From: Euphorbia lathyris
Taxonomy: Eukaryota; Streptophyta; Magnoliopsida; Malpighiales; Euphorbiaceae
Reading direction: 5' to 3'
Assembly: GCF_963576675.1 (NCBI RefSeq)
Contig: NC_088913.1
Span: 92,317,001-92,381,000, forward strand
Length of the DNA: 64,000 bases
The position numbers and the translations under genes are program-made. Below are positions 25,624 to 38,174 of this stretch, one piece after another. The notes under the pieces are model-generated. The model was not told the DNA's origin. It saw only the letters and a program-made list of their open reading frames with translations, and did not search any database. Each line of letters starts with the position of its first letter. Position 1 is the first letter of the stretch.

Positions 25624-27742
25624 TGTTGGTAAAATAGGCTAAGGTATAGCAACGGAAATATAAAATTTTTAACCTATTTCTATTTAACCACAAGATGCCT
25701 TAACCGTTATTTCATATAAAGAATGATAAGAAGAAATACCTTTTAGAAGTTCTATCTACCGTTGCAAACGAAGTGCCCACAACTTCAAAAGAGATAGAAA
25801 CTGTCTACCAATCTGCCCCTATCCGAAACAGACCTTCCAAACCTCCGAACGACAATCCCTTCGATGGAAACGTGGAAGAATATGTCTAGAAGCTTCTGTC
25901 CAAAAATCGCGACGATCCGACGGTTCAATCTCCAGGAATCCGCGAAATCGTGAACTGACCTGATGTAGGAGTAGTAAAACGAATTTCTCCCTTTTGTTTG
26001 TTTTTCTCCTTCGAGTTCCCAAACACGAAATAAAACACGGGAAGATTAATTTAGTATCAACCGTTGAATAGCAACCAAAGTAGATTGCCTCTAACTAATC
26101 AACACAAGATCAAGGATAAAAGAAATAGATGAAATCAATTGATCAAATGAAGCCGTGGAGAAATCTAGTCCTTGAACTAGGGGTGTCGAATTTTCTCTCT
26201 CTTGGACTAGGTGAATTTCGAAAATCACAAGTAGGGTATGGCTTGCTTGGATTTCGAAAATCTCAAGTAAGGAATGGCTTTCTTAGATTCGAAAATCTCA
26301 AGGGAAGGGGTATTTATAATCTCTTGTATCTAATCCATAGTTAGATAGAATTAGGTTACTGAATAGGAATTCCATTCGGAATATAATTCCTAATTATTAT
26401 CTCACTATATATCTAATATATTAAGGATAATAATAATAACCTTATTGGATAATAATAGGAGTATATTAATCTAATTAAAACTCATAACTTAATTATCTCT
26501 TAATTAATTTAATTCACATTCCTAATCTAATTAGGATTAACAAAATCAAATTAATTATTCATGTACATCACTACATGAATTTCGACCCCCTTATGTCCAT
26601 GGGCCTTATTGGGCTCAATTGGGCTTCTATCAATTAATTAACATCTATCTCTCTTTTAGGTTCCAAGTCTTATGTGTGATCCATTAGGTTCTTATTGCTT
26701 CTAGCCGTATGCAACGTTATTAAATTAATTTTCAAAGAATTATATTTAATCTTTGCATAACGGAATGATGTACAGAGTATGTGATTAGCAAGTCCGTAAT
26801 CATTCCCCCAGAGCTATAAGAAGACAAGTTGATTCTGTCGTTAACCTTTCCGTATTAGTTACAGTATAATTCGATCCTTTATCAACTACATCCTTAAACT
26901 GAATCTTATGACTATGGGTGATGTCAAGTCACATATAGCGAGACGTTCGTTTTACTTGTACAGGCCGAGTCAACTCAAAAAGATAGGTTAAGTGAAATCT
27001 GTATTTCTTACTCTTAAGCTATCACCTTGCAAGGATTTAGAGTCGAGTCTTCCACAAGCGATCCATGGATGTATCTCCCATTAATCGGGAGTGATAAATG
27101 CTCAATCCAATATATAACGACTCCGCAATTACTTCATGTGATACCCAACGTCTACTGTTCACACCCCAGAGTCATCTCTGTTAAGGATCATGTTACACCA
27201 GAGTCAAAGCATCACATTCCGTAATCTAGAATACCAATTAATATTCCTTTGAGTCTGAGGATTAGTTATACCTATTAATACCAATGAGATGAACAAGTGA
27301 CAAGGATGAATCTACCCATCCTGTTATCTCAAATCGGATCCCCAATCCTAATGAACAATGTTTCATCGGATCTATGTAACTGTCCAGATATCTGTATATA
27401 TGAAGCTTGTGAGATCAGCTTTCTGTCGGACAAAAGACATTGTTACATACAAGTCTCAACAGTGATATGTCAATCCCAAACATATCACTTGACTTGGGGT
27501 GGTTTTAAGTTTATCAGTTTACTATAAAGTTTTGTCCTATTTCATGCTTGTATGAACACTTTATAATCACTTTAAATAAACTTACGAATTTCCTTTTATT
27601 AGACTTTATTTAGTGCTTAAAAGGGATTGCCTTTATATAGTTATAAAACATATATCTCATTAAACAAATGATATAAAGAACAATTCATTTACATTAAGTT
27701 TATATCCTAGAACAATTGTCTATAGGACACTAAACCCCAACA
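25624..27742 (-). repeat. 3' LTR of Copia-1A, 2.1 kb
   Basis: On the - strand it starts TGTTGGGGTTTAGTG at 27742 and ends ATTTTACCAACA at 25624, with the inverted ends TGTTGG/CCAACA. A TATA-like box (TATAAATA) lies at 26318-26311. It directly follows a purine-rich tract (CCAAGTGGGGGTA, 27755-27743). No coding content. It is long for a Copia LTR. Confidence 0.82.
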
Positions 27743-27756
27743 TACCCCCACTTGGA

Positions 27757-30689
27757 CTAAAGCCAATTGTTTCTAAAACTTATCCCAGTAGAAGTTAAAT
27801 GACGATCATGTATTCTCTGGGTTAAAGGCTTTGTCAACGAATCTGCAACGTTGTCCTCTGTAGGTACTCTTTCTATTCTCACATCTCCTCTAGCCACAAT
27901 CTCTCTAATGATGTGGTATCGCTTAAGGTAATGCTTGGATGCATTATGAGACCGTGGTTCCTTTGCTTGCGCAATGGCTCCATTGTTATCACAGTACAGT
28001 GTAATGGGATTGACAATGTCAGGCACCACACCTAGTTCTGCAATGAAATTTCTAATCCAAACCGCTTCCTTTGCTGCTTCCGCAGCTGCGATATACTCTG
28101 ACTCGGTCGTAGAGAAAGCTATGCTTCCCTGCTTGGAACTCTTCCAACTGACCGCGCCCCCATTCAAGATAAACATGTATCCTGATTGGGATTTATAATC
28201 ATTCTCATCTGTGAGATGACTTGCGTCTGAAAATCCTTCTATTTTCAGATCACCTTCTCCGTACACTAGGAACATATCTTTAGTTCTTCTCAAGTACTTA
28301 AGAATGTTCTTGACGGCAATCCAATGCTCGTCTCCCGGATTCCCTTGGTAACGACTCGTTACAGATAACGCGAACGCTACGTCAGGTCTAGTGCATAGCA
28401 TAGCATACATAATCGAACTGATTGCGCTGGCATACGGGACTACAGCCATGCATCGTTTATCATCATCGGTTTTAGGACATTGATGATCGTTTAACTTTAC
28501 TCCATGTAACATGGGTAAGTTACCTCGTTTCGATTCAAGCATGCTAAACCGATTTAGCACCTTTTCAATGTATGTAGCATGTGAAAGACCAAACAGTCTT
28601 CTCGATCTATCTCTATAGATCTTTATACCAAGTATATAAGCTGCTTCACCAAGGTCTTTCATTGAGAAGTTACCAGATAACCATACTTTCACTGATTGTA
28701 AGAGAGCAACGTCATTTCCCATTAATAATATATCATCCACATATAGTATGAGAAATGCTATAGAGCTCCCACTTGCTTTCTTGTAAATGCAAGCTTCTTC
28801 GCAATTTTGTTCAAAACCAAATTGTTTTATGGTTTCGTCAAAACGCTTATTCCAGCTTCTAGATGCTTGCTTGAGTCCATAAATGGATCTCTGAAGTTTG
28901 CAAACTTTATTTGCATCCTTCAATATGAAACCTTCAGACTGCATCATATATACATCCTCAAGCATGTTTCTGTTTAGGAAAGTTGTTTTCATATCCATTT
29001 GCCAAATCTCATAATCGTAGTGAGCGGCAATTGCAAGCATGATTCTGATTGATTTGGACATAGCCACAGGAGAGAAAGTTTCGTCATAATCAATTCCTTG
29101 CTTCCGATGATATCCTTTCGCTACTAACCTAGCTTTGTAGATGCTAACCTTTCATCCATGTCTGTCTTCTTTTTGAAGATCCACCTGCACCCAATGGGTA
29201 TTATCCCTTCGGGTGGATCAACCAAAGTCCACACTTGGTTAGTATACATGGAATCCATTTCAGAATCCATGGCCTCAAGCCATGCTTTAGAATCTGGACT
29301 AGTAATAGCCTCTTCGTAGTTTTTGGGTTCGTCGTCTAACACGGGAACCTCATTATCATCTCCCACTAGAAAACCATATCTAACTAGGAGTTCACGAACT
29401 CTTTGTGATATACAAATAGGTGGCACTAGAGTCTCATCTAATGGGACTCCTTCGGGTACCTCAACCGCCTCTGTTGTTTCAGTCAGTGTTTCTTCTTCTT
29501 GAACTTCGTCAAGTTAAATCATGCTTCCCTTTTGTGTTTCTTCGAGAAACTCTTTCTCTAAGAAGGTTGCGTGCTTGGATACGATTACTTTCTGATCATC
29601 TGGATGATAGAAGTAATATCCCATAGTTTCCTTAGGGTATCCAATGAAGAAACATTTATCAGATTTCGAATCTAGTTTGTCGGACGCAATGCGTTTGACA
29701 AAGGCTGAACAACCCCATATTCTCATAAATGAAAACACGGGTTTCCTACCAACGAACAATTCATATGGTGTGGAACTAGCGGATTTAGTTGGTACTCGAT
29801 TTAGGGTGAAGAGGGCAGTTTCTAAGGCATAGCCCCAGAACGTCTTTGGAAGTAAGGCCATTCTCATCATGGATCGTACCATATCTAATAGGGTACGATT
29901 TCTCCTCTCGGACACACCATTGTGTTGTGGTGTATAGGGAGGTGTCCATTGTGAGCATATCCCACATTCAGTTAGATAATTCAGAAAATCATCTGAAAGA
30001 TATTCGCCACCTCGATCAGATCGAAGCGTCTTTATTTTCTTTCCTAATTGATTTTCTACTTCATTCTTGAAGCATTTGAATTTCTCAAAAGCTTCTGACT
30101 TATGCTTCATCAAGTAGATGTAACCATATCGGGTATGGTCATCTATGAAGCTTATGAAGAATCTGAATCCTCCTCTTGCTTGGACTGACATAGGACCACA
30201 TACATCTGAATGAATGAGTCCTAGAGTGTCTGATACACGCTCACCTTTATTGCTAAAGGGTGTCTTTGTCATTTTACCTTTTAAACATGATTCGCATGTT
30301 TCCAATGATTCGGGATCGATTGGATCTATAAGCCCATCTGAATGTAGCTTTAGCATGCGTCTCTTGTTTATATGGCCTAAACGACAATGCCACAAGCAAG
30401 TTGAATTATCTAGCTTATGTCTTTTGGTATCAATTGCAAAAACAGGAATTTTGTCATCTAACACATAAATCCCATTTTGTGATATTCCTGAAAAATAAAA
30501 GATCGAATCTTTATAAAAATTGCAACTCTTGTCTTTTATTGAAATATGAAAAGCCGTTGTCAATACCAAAAGATTCAGACTGTGAAATTTCAATATAAAA
30601 CATACCAGATGTTGAAGTCCCAGCTTCTTCCCGTTTTGAGGAAGGCTAGGTACACCAACAGTTTCTTTTCCAATGCCCGTCTTTACCAC
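27757..30689 (-). pseudogene. Copia-1A pol: integrase, reverse transcriptase, RNase H; protease absent, broken
   Basis: Integrase has LWHCRLGHINK, CESCLKGK (HHCC), and the DDE residues in HSDVCGPM, RSDRGGEY and HNGVSERRN. The frame is interrupted by TAA at 29516-29514, continues to about 29150, then shifts; the RT frame (29150 to 27757) has YVDDILLMG and RNase H motifs DASHLTDENDYKSQSG, STTESEYIAAAEAAKEAVW, and LTKPL close to the end. Between the gag zinc knuckle (about 30690) and integrase only a short remnant is present; no D(T/S)G protease motif is found. The stop lies 14 bp from the LTR. It cannot make an active polyprotein. Confidence 0.88.
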
Positions 30690-31432
30690 AGAAGTGGCAC
30701 TCTCCTTTGGGCTTCTTCACTTCCTTTCCCTTAGCTTTATAGGGCACGACTTTCTTACATTTCTTGGGATAATTAGGATTGGGATAGCTCCCTTTGCTTT
30801 TCTTTGATCCCTCAATGACAAGAGCCGGTGTGGCTTTGTCTTTCTTCATATTGGGCTCAACTGACTTGAGCATATTTGCAAGCTCTTCAAGAGAGGTTTG
30901 CAAGTCATTCATCTGATAGTTCATAATGAACTGTGAATAACTCTCTGGGAGGGATTGAAGAATTAAGTCTATGCTTAATTCGTTATCCATCGCAAATCCA
31001 ATACTAGAAAGTTTGGTAATGTAGCCAATCATCTTGACACAATGTGTCATGACAGATGTGCCCTCTTGCATCCTGCTACGATATAGCAACTTGGATATCT
31101 CGTAGCGTTCGCACCTGGTTTGTTTCCCAAACAATTCCTTTAGGTGCATGATGATGGAATATGCATCCATTTCCTCATGTTGCCTTTGTAATTCCGGTGT
31201 CATCGATGCAAGTATGATGCATCCGGCATGATCATCATCAGCCTTATGCTTCTGGTAAGCATCAATTTCCTCAATGGGAGCATCATCAGCAGGGAGATGG
31301 GGTATCGATGTATCAAGTACATACCCTATTTATCGAACTTCAAAACAATTTTGAGGTTACGAAACCAGTCGGTGAAGTTTGAACCATTCAATTTGTTATC
31401 GGTAAGAATGTTTTGCAGATTGGTTTTAGTCA
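30646..31432 (-). pseudogene. Copia-1A gag, broken
   Basis: The start is an ATG at 31432, reading MTKTNLQNILTDNKLNGSNF and DWFRNLKIVLKF, the usual N-terminus of Copia gag. A stop (TAG) and a frameshift follow near 31325-31330; the main gag frame then runs through HEEMDAYSIIMHLKELFG, YRSRMQEGTSVMTHCVKMIG and NYQMNDLQTSLEELANML to the CCHC knuckle CHFCGKDGHWKRNC. The frame closes a few codons later at the edge of the protease deletion. Confidence 0.85.
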
Positions 31433-32177
31433 TGATTATAAGAGTGGGTTTAATTAAACCTGAGAGTGAGAAAGAGTAAACGTATGTCATTCATTTGCTT
31501 AAAATATATCAATCTAAAATTATAGACCTTTTAGTTTATTTTAGATTGCTCCCACTATTTTGCCAAATTAATAGCCCTCCATATTAATTCGAAGAATTTC
31601 ACAAATCCTTTAGTGAGCTAGGATCCTAACTCCTGAGATTTCGCCTTGAGTTTACTCAACAAGCTAGTCTCATTCATTAGGTAGATTCATGTAATCAATC
31701 ACATCTTTAATGTGATTCCTAGGTTATTAGGTTACCAACCACATTAGTAACTAATATGCTATTCATATTAATCCCAACCGTCTTGCCCATTAGTTTATGA
31801 CAACATGAGTTTACTCATCCAATTATCATAATCTAATTTAAGTATTACCCCATATTCATGAAAAATGATTTTCGATAATTCAGGTGTTACCGAAAGGACC
31901 CCGAGCTTGAGTTTACTCAACAACCCAAAGGCCCTCAGCACTGCCGGCTGAATTATAATATTAGGGAGGGGCAACCGATTTTAATAACTTGTTTATTTAC
32001 TTAACTTTTCAATGAGGGATTTTATTTTAGGTCTCATAATCTAACTTAGTCTTGATTTGCTTTAGCATACATCAGACACATACATTCACATACATTGGCG
32101 TTATGGACATATCATCTAAATTATTCCGTCGAGCCAGAGACGGAATAAAAGGGCAAACATAAGGAAATACTAACTAT
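31433..32177 (-). other. Leader of Copia-1A, cut by the Sirevirus LTR
   Basis: No coding sequence and no primer binding site (TGGTATCAGAGC on the - strand) is seen. GAGTTTACTCA recurs three times (near 31650, 31807 and 31910). The last bases before the Sirevirus LTR are ACTAT (32173-32177), the expected left target duplication of the Sirevirus. Confidence 0.55.
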
Positions 32178-33609
32178 TGTTGGTCCCTGGTAATTAGTTC
32201 CAATGGGGGGTTAGGAACTAATATAACTTTTTCGCGTTTTAATTAAGCTGACTGGAAGTTATTTTGAGAGTTTATTTAACTCAGCTTTTTGGTCAGCTTG
32301 GTGAGATATGTTTGAAGACAGCTTTAGTCAGATGTTGACTAAAGTTGTTTTCTTGTGAGTTGAGAATTGACACTCTTGGAGGTCAGCTTCTAACTCAGCA
32401 CCACTTATTTACTCAAGGTCAGCTTAGGCAATTTATATGCTGAGTAAATATAGCAAACAACACATACAATATAAGAGAGAGTTCAGAGATTACTCAGTAT
32501 CACTTATCCTGGTTCGGCCTCTCTGCCTACGTCCAGTCCCCAGGGTCCTCCGGGTTTTTTGAATCCAATACTGAGCTCTTTAACGATAGAGCACAAACCA
32601 ATTACAAGGCAGTTGAATATGCAAGAGTACCTTCCTCTATTCGTCTACTCAACTCCTACTAAGTGCTACAACCCAACACCTAGATTTCTCTACCACTGAA
32701 TGCTTACAACCAAACACTCAGCTTAACACTCTCAATATTCCTATTGATCACAGACTTGTTCTTTTTATGCTAAAGAACACTTTAGATGATTATACAATAA
32801 TCAATCTAGCATTTACACAGAGAATAGAAAAGTGAGTGTAAGATCTTTTTGTATTTGAGTGCTTTCAAGATTTTCTCTCTTTGTATTTTTCTCTTGATGC
32901 TTCAGTGTTAATCCAAGGTTCTTCATTGTCCTTTTATAGAAGGAGTTTGCAGATTTGGATCGTTTGAATTGTTGTTACCGTTAACACCAAAACGGCTCTT
33001 TTGGGGAACAATTTCTGGTTAGCTTCAGACTGCTCCGCCATTCCCTTTCTCTGTTTTCTTCAGGCGTCAGATTTGTCTTCTTGCGTCTGGCTTGTCTTTT
33101 TGTGCCAGTTGTCTTTTACCAATAATCCAACGTCCATGTTTCTTGGAATTAGTCTGTTGTGTGTCTTCGAGGTTCCAATTATTGGTGCAGAAGATTGGCA
33201 GACTTTGTCCTTTAGTGAACGGATCCTTCATGCTGTCCTGACTGTCATTCAGCTTTCTTCATAATCTTCGGATGTTCGACTTCTAAGCTGAGTGCATACT
33301 TGGTCAGCTCCGTTCTGCGTAAACGCTTCAGAGGAAATCTTCAATTCCAGTCAGCTTCGTTTTGCTTCTGAGTTCTATTCAACTCAGCTTTAATTCTGTC
33401 ATGCTGAGTTCCGTTCCACTCAGCTTTGCTTCCGTTCTACTCAGCTTTGCTTATGCTGACTTCTGTCCTGTCTTACTTTATATATATATTCTTGCACTCA
33501 ATATTGAACAAACACATTAGTACAATTAAATCAAAGCATTTAAATTTAATTGCCTCTTAATCATGGATGATTTTGTCAAATCAAAATCTTGTGGAAAGGT
33601 GTTTCAACA
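32178..33609 (-). repeat. 3' LTR of the Sirevirus, 1.43 kb
   Basis: On the - strand it starts TGTTGAAACACC and ends AGGGACCAACA. A TATA box (TATAAAAG) lies at 32938-32931. The LTR is rich in (A/G)CTCAGC/GTCAGCTT words, also seen in the rest of this element. No coding content. Confidence 0.85.
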
Positions 33610-34035
33610 AACTCCCCCATTTTGATGTTGGCAAAATACATAATTACGGAACTCAGTTATAAGTTACCCCATGATTGATATTTTTGAGATGACTCCCCCG
33701 TAAGGGTTGCACATATTGTCTTAACTTAATTCTAAACCTTCCAAGATCTAATTGAATTAGACTTAAGACATTTGTGTATACTGACTTAGTTTTAGATTTG
33801 AGCTTGTTTGGATTTAAGTCAGTTTTTCAAAAGAAGTATGTTGTCTCTCAGTTTATTGCATAAGTTGTTTTGGTGTTAATGCATACTGAGTGTGTTTAAC
33901 TTCTTGATTTGTTTGTTCAAGTTTTATTAGTTAGGCCAGGAAGAAAATTAATACTTATCATATATTGACCTTTCAAATTCAAAACACATCTATTCAAAGA
34001 CAGGATATAAAGCTAAGTCCTAGACATTGACTAAG
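33610..34035 (-). promoter_or_regulatory. Polypurine tract region of the Sirevirus
   Basis: The - strand reads CATCAAAATGGGGGAGTT directly before the LTR (33610-33627), the site for plus-strand priming. A second purine tract (ACGGGGGAGTC) lies at about 33701-33691. Repeated polypurine tracts upstream of the 3' LTR have been described in Sireviruses. Confidence 0.65.
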
Positions 34036-36968
34036 CTAGTTCTTCTTCTTTTTCTTCAAGTTGACCTGAGCCTGATGGTCAGGTTGGTATACTCCCTTCC
34101 TTTTATATTTGCTTCTAGACGCACCAACTGCAGGCTGAGTTCCCTCTTGAATGTTCTCCCCCGTTTGGCCATCATCGGGTTTGTAGAGAAAAGTTTCATT
34201 GCGAGTGGCATTGGAGAGGTAGTGAGAATAGCGCTGAAGTCGCTTAGTGCTTTCACCTAAACCATCAATTACAGGAACACTATCATCCTGAACATGCCGA
34301 GGAACCCTGAGGGAGCTGCTGATCATGCTAAGGAGGCATTCATGGGATTTGCTGAGCCAGGTGAGCGAGCTGGTGATCTGACCAAATGATTGATGGAACA
34401 GCTTGAGCAAGGCAGAATCATAGAACATGCGCTGAGCATTGTTGATGCGCATTGCCTTCATGATAGCTTGTGAAAAGCTCATGAGTTCACTATTGGAGAC
34501 TGGATCAACATCCATCTGTGCTCTGTCTATGTTGAGGAGTCTGACAGCTTCACTTAGTTGGTCAATAGTACACTGAGAAGAGGAGGATACTAAGTCACGT
34601 GTACTGGTCAGCTCAGCATTAAGCTTGGTGAAGCATTGTTGAAGTTCAGCAGAGGTGGCAAACTCAGCATTGCCGGGTGGACTTGATTTGGTCAGCTCAA
34701 CATTCAGTTTGGTAAAGCAATCATGCAACTCAGCAGAGGTAACATACTCAGTATGGGCAGTGGCACTAGATTTGGTCAGTTCCGCATTTAACTTAACAAA
34801 ATATTCTTGCAGTTCAGTTGAAGTTGCATACCATGGATTGACTGCCGATAATTTTTGAACTTGCCCTTCAAGTGAATTCATATGAGTTGCCATTGTAAGC
34901 ATCAGTTCGGTCAGTTTTGCTATTTGCCCTTGATTCGGTTGCTGAGTTTGAACCGTAGTGATAATGCTAACCGAATCTTTTAGTCCTCGAAGTTCATTCA
35001 GAAGCTGAGTAATACCTGATAGGTGGGAGGACTCAGCTTGAGTAGATTGGTGACCATCAGCTTGAGTAGTATTGAAATCTTGAAGCAGGGACTGAGCAGA
35101 AGCAATGACACGGCGTCCGGACACAGTAGCGTTCAAGTATGCGAATTGATCAGCATTGGGCTCAGAGGCTGGTATTGAGTTTGATGGTGGTGGAGGAGTT
35201 GGTTCTCTGCCAGATTGAGTACCTTGATTGGTACCTGGACTTTGATTGATTGGATGAGCTGAGTTATCAACATGTTGTGTTGGAGGTGAAGTTTGATTAG
35301 ACAAGGTAATCTTCTCAGCTTGAAGAGGTAAAGTGGAAACAAGGAGTGTGTCACTTGGAGTAGCTTGGTTTGGATCTGTAGGGTTTTTGGCTTGTTCCTC
35401 ATCTTGAGTAACAGAGGCTTGTTTTTCTACAGGATTTTCTGGTGGTGACTCAGTCTTATTCGAGAAATATTTGAACTGGATGTTGGAGAGGTCATCCTCA
35501 ATTTCTTCTGCAGGAAAAGCATCCATAAGATCAATTTGCTTTTGCGCCTTCTTCTTAAGTCTTCGTCGTGTCGTAGCTTTTGGGGATGAAGGGTCAGCTT
35601 GAATTTCTTCACTGGACTTAGCAGCAACTGTCTCCTCTTCTACAAGTTGCTCATCCTGACCCACAAAAGCATCACTTTCTTTTTCTCCCTGCTCAGCATT
35701 ATCCTGAGATTTCTCAACATTGACATGTTCTTCCTGCTCAGTATGAACTTCTTCCTCAGCATGAGTTTCATCCGCAGCTTGTTGCTCAGTTCCATGACCT
35801 TTAGAGATAGCTTCATCTAGGGGTGCAGTTTCAACTATTTGTAAGGTGTTAACCTTATTCCTTTTCTTTAAAGGGGATTCAGGAGTTTCCTCTTTATCCC
35901 CAGGCTCATCTTGCCTTTTTCTTTTCTCAGCTAACTCAGCTTGCTCCTTAGCCTTGTCAGCATTAGCTTTTTCTTTTGATGATAGCCTTACTTTCTTTGG
36001 GACAGCATGAATGTCTTTAGAGCAGGTTTATATAGCCTTCCTCTTCTTCTTCCTCTCACGCTTAGCTGTCTCAGGGGACTCAGTATGAGCCTCCACTTCT
36101 TTATCAGGTTCATGTTTAAGCTCAGCATCTGGTTGCTCAACTTCTTCATCTCCCTCAACATCTCCAGCTCCTTCATATCCTTTCAAGGGTTGATTGTATA
36201 ACAGCCCATCCAGCAGAACTACAGTGATTTCACTCCCCAAGCTACTTGTTTCATTTTTCGTCTCGATCTGCTTGTCTTCGAGAATTTTTGTGATTAGAGA
36301 TCCCAAGCGGAGTTTCTTACCACCTCGTTGTAGGAAGACGGGAAGGTTGAATGGAGTGTAGGTCAGCATGTGCCAGATGAAGCACTGCTCAAAGTTGGAG
36401 GAGGATGAAGCTGAGCTGAGTTTGGGGAAGATAAAGTTAGTCAACATGTAGTGGACCATCTTTTGTTCTTTACCCATACAGGTACTGGGTATTTCTCCCT
36501 TATGATCTTTGGGTTTACAGAACCCCTTGAGCTTCTCAGCCGTGTCTTTTGGCACTTTCTCCTTCGTCGTTCTAAACTGAATTCCTTCGTCTGGTAAATC
36601 TAGTAAGGTGGCTAGATAGGCAGGGGTTACGATGATTTTCTGACCTTTAACTGTGGTCTCCAAATAGTCAGAGTCGTCTGCATCAACATGTAGATTCGAG
36701 TAGAATTCCCGTACTAACCTGGGATAGGTTGTTCCTGAAAGAGAGAAGAGGCCTTTCCACTTGTTCTTCTCGATCCATTCACAGAATGGTTTCTCAGACG
36801 AGACAAAGCTTGGAGAAAACCATCGGCATTTTAGAACCTCCAGATTGGCAATCTTTTTATGAACCTTGATCATGGTTCTTTTTACTGGTTGTGAGGAACC
36901 GGCGAGGTCAGCCTGAGTGGGTTTGTTTGAGGTTTGAGTTTTAGGGGTTTTGTCTTTCCGGAAGCCAT
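34036..36968 (-). pseudogene. Env-position ORF of the Sirevirus (putative plant transposon protein), nearly intact
   Basis: Its role is unknown; such third ORFs after pol are called env-like by position. A start ATG lies at 36968; the frame shifts within the next 60 bases, then runs from the codon at 36873 to 34036, broken only by TAA at 36030-36028, about 945 residues in all. The N-terminal domain has FCEWIEKNKWKGLFSL, YPRLVREFYSNL and GQKIIVTPAYLATLLDLPDEG, a pattern shared with the E1 ORF at 41591-42622. The middle is charged and low in complexity (KRERKKKRK, then AEQAELAEKRKRQ). Near 34835-34585 three repeats of about 28 residues read STELQEYFVKLNAELT, SAELHDCFTKLNVELT and SAELQQCFTKLNAELT. 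I see no signal peptide or membrane segment, so an envelope function is doubtful. Confidence 0.75.
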
Positions 36969-37568
36969 TGTTGAAGGTTTTGAGGTTTTAAGGAGAGAGA
37001 GAAGTTCGATTGCAAGAGATTACAAGCGTAAAGAGTGAAGAGTGGGGATTCTTCCACTTTTTATATAGATTTACGGCGGCCCTTATTCATTAACTAGCCG
37101 TTTTACCTAGGGATGTTCAACCGACAAGGATTCTATCATTTATGACATCTTCGGCGCATGGGATTTGCCATTATTGTGCGTCTTTCCAAGGTGCCAGAGG
37201 TTACACGTGTAGGTTCATTTTACGTGAGTGGGTTTCTTTTTTATTTTTCTAGAATTCGAAGCATTCGTGATGTTGAGTGCCCATGTTTTGTCTATCTCTA
37301 AATAACTCAACATACGTTTGAGCACTCAGTATGTGCTTCTACTCAGCATAAGATGAAGACTCAATATGTCTATCTACTCAGCATGGGATATTTGCTCAAC
37401 AATTGTATCTATTCAGTATAACCACTCAATGTTTATGTCTATTTAGCATGAGGTTATTTTTAAACTTAATAGAGAGTAGATATTTATTGTTAATTTACTT
37501 AGCATGGCATTTGCACATTCATTCAAATTTCCACTCAGTGTAGCAATCATTCAATCATACAGAACTAT
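36969..37568 (-). other. Sirevirus spacer between pol and the env-position ORF, with a repeated CTCARYAT word
   Basis: No ORF. At 37270-37560 the word CTCA(A/G)(C/T)AT, with near variants (TTCAGTAT, TTAGCATG), occurs about ten times at intervals of roughly 15-40 bp. The segment is flanked by the pol stop codon and the ATG of the env-position ORF, and may hold splice or packaging signals. Confidence 0.5.
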
Positions 37569-37675
37569 TTAGAGTGGATTTGACATACCAATGGCTTCCC
37601 TCAGTATATTGAATTGTTCTCGTGCTAAGGGCTTAGTGAAGATATCTGCAAGCTGATCATTTGTTGGCACGTAGG
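37569..37675 (-). pseudogene. C-terminal end of Sirevirus pol (RNase H tail), separated by the E2 insertion
   Basis: On the - strand it reads YVPTNDQLADIFTKPLAREQ and ends EAIGMSNPL with a TAA stop at 37571-37569. It is the direct continuation of the frame that is cut at 55364, about 17.7 kb away. The duplicated GTAGG belongs to the codon context at the break. Confidence 0.85.
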
Positions 37676-38174
37676 TGATAGGGGTCAAAACCCCCTATCT
37701 TTGGGTACGGTTTTAGGACGGGTTTTAGAGTTATTTAGTTAATAAGCGAGCAATTTTCGCATTTAAATGCTTTTGTGTGAGTTAGTTAGAAATTGGAAAC
37801 GTTCTATTTACTTTTCGTCGTTTAGGCTCGTTTTGTGATCAATTTAGGCAAATACGGCCGAAATAGCATGCATAGTATAATTCCGTTATCTTTTAAAGCT
37901 AATTGGTCCGTCAAAAGTCGCACCAAACGAAGCGTTTGCTCAAAATAAGCGATTGACAGATCAATTTGGCTTTTGGACTAATGTTATCTGGAGTTTTTAT
38001 ATGTGCGCAGGTGTAAGTTCGGGCGAAAAAGGACATCGAGGTGATTCGACACGCATTGAGCGCGTTCCGGGCGAAAACGCTCGGCGAGCAGGGCCCCATG
38101 GGCCATTTCTGCTCGCCGAGCAGGCCGCCAGAGGCCTGCTCGGCACGAGCAGCCCTGCTCGCCGAGCAGCTCGC
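37676..38174 (+). repeat. 5' LTR of E2, first part (U3 side)
   Basis: It begins TGATAGGGGTC. After about 390 bp it enters palindromic CTGCTCGCCGAGCAG-type repeats, then stops at CTCGC (38170-38174), the left target duplication of E1. The LTR continues at 47026 after the duplicated CTCGC; the 3' LTR of E2 shows the uninterrupted sequence around CAGCTCGCCCTGCTC. Confidence 0.9.

Larger units (their letters stand above)
25624..32177 (-). mobile_element. Ty1/Copia retrotransposon 'Copia-1A', defective, inserted in the Ogre-type RT
   Basis: On the - strand the order is leader (to 31433), gag, integrase, RT, RNase H, then the 3' LTR (27742 down to 25624). The protease core is deleted between gag and integrase. 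The 5' LTR and primer site are missing: leader sequence runs from the gag start to 32177 and then meets the Sirevirus 3' LTR. The left flank is AGGCG (25619-25623), so the matching duplication should lie with the lost 5' end. Lesions: a stop and frameshift in gag, deletion of protease, TAA at 29514-29516 and a frameshift near 29150. A 98-99% identical fragment with the same two pol lesions is found at 59583-60670. Confidence 0.88.

Noticed and set aside
25624..27742. Host gene in the 2.1-kb stretch between the Ogre RT and Copia-1A pol
   Set aside because: Its ends are inverted TGTTGG/CCAACA and it abuts a polypurine tract, so it is the Copia-1A 3' LTR; small ORFs inside have no domain.
34036..36968. 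Calling the Sirevirus third ORF a true envelope gene
   Set aside because: No signal peptide or membrane segment is visible; only the position supports the name.
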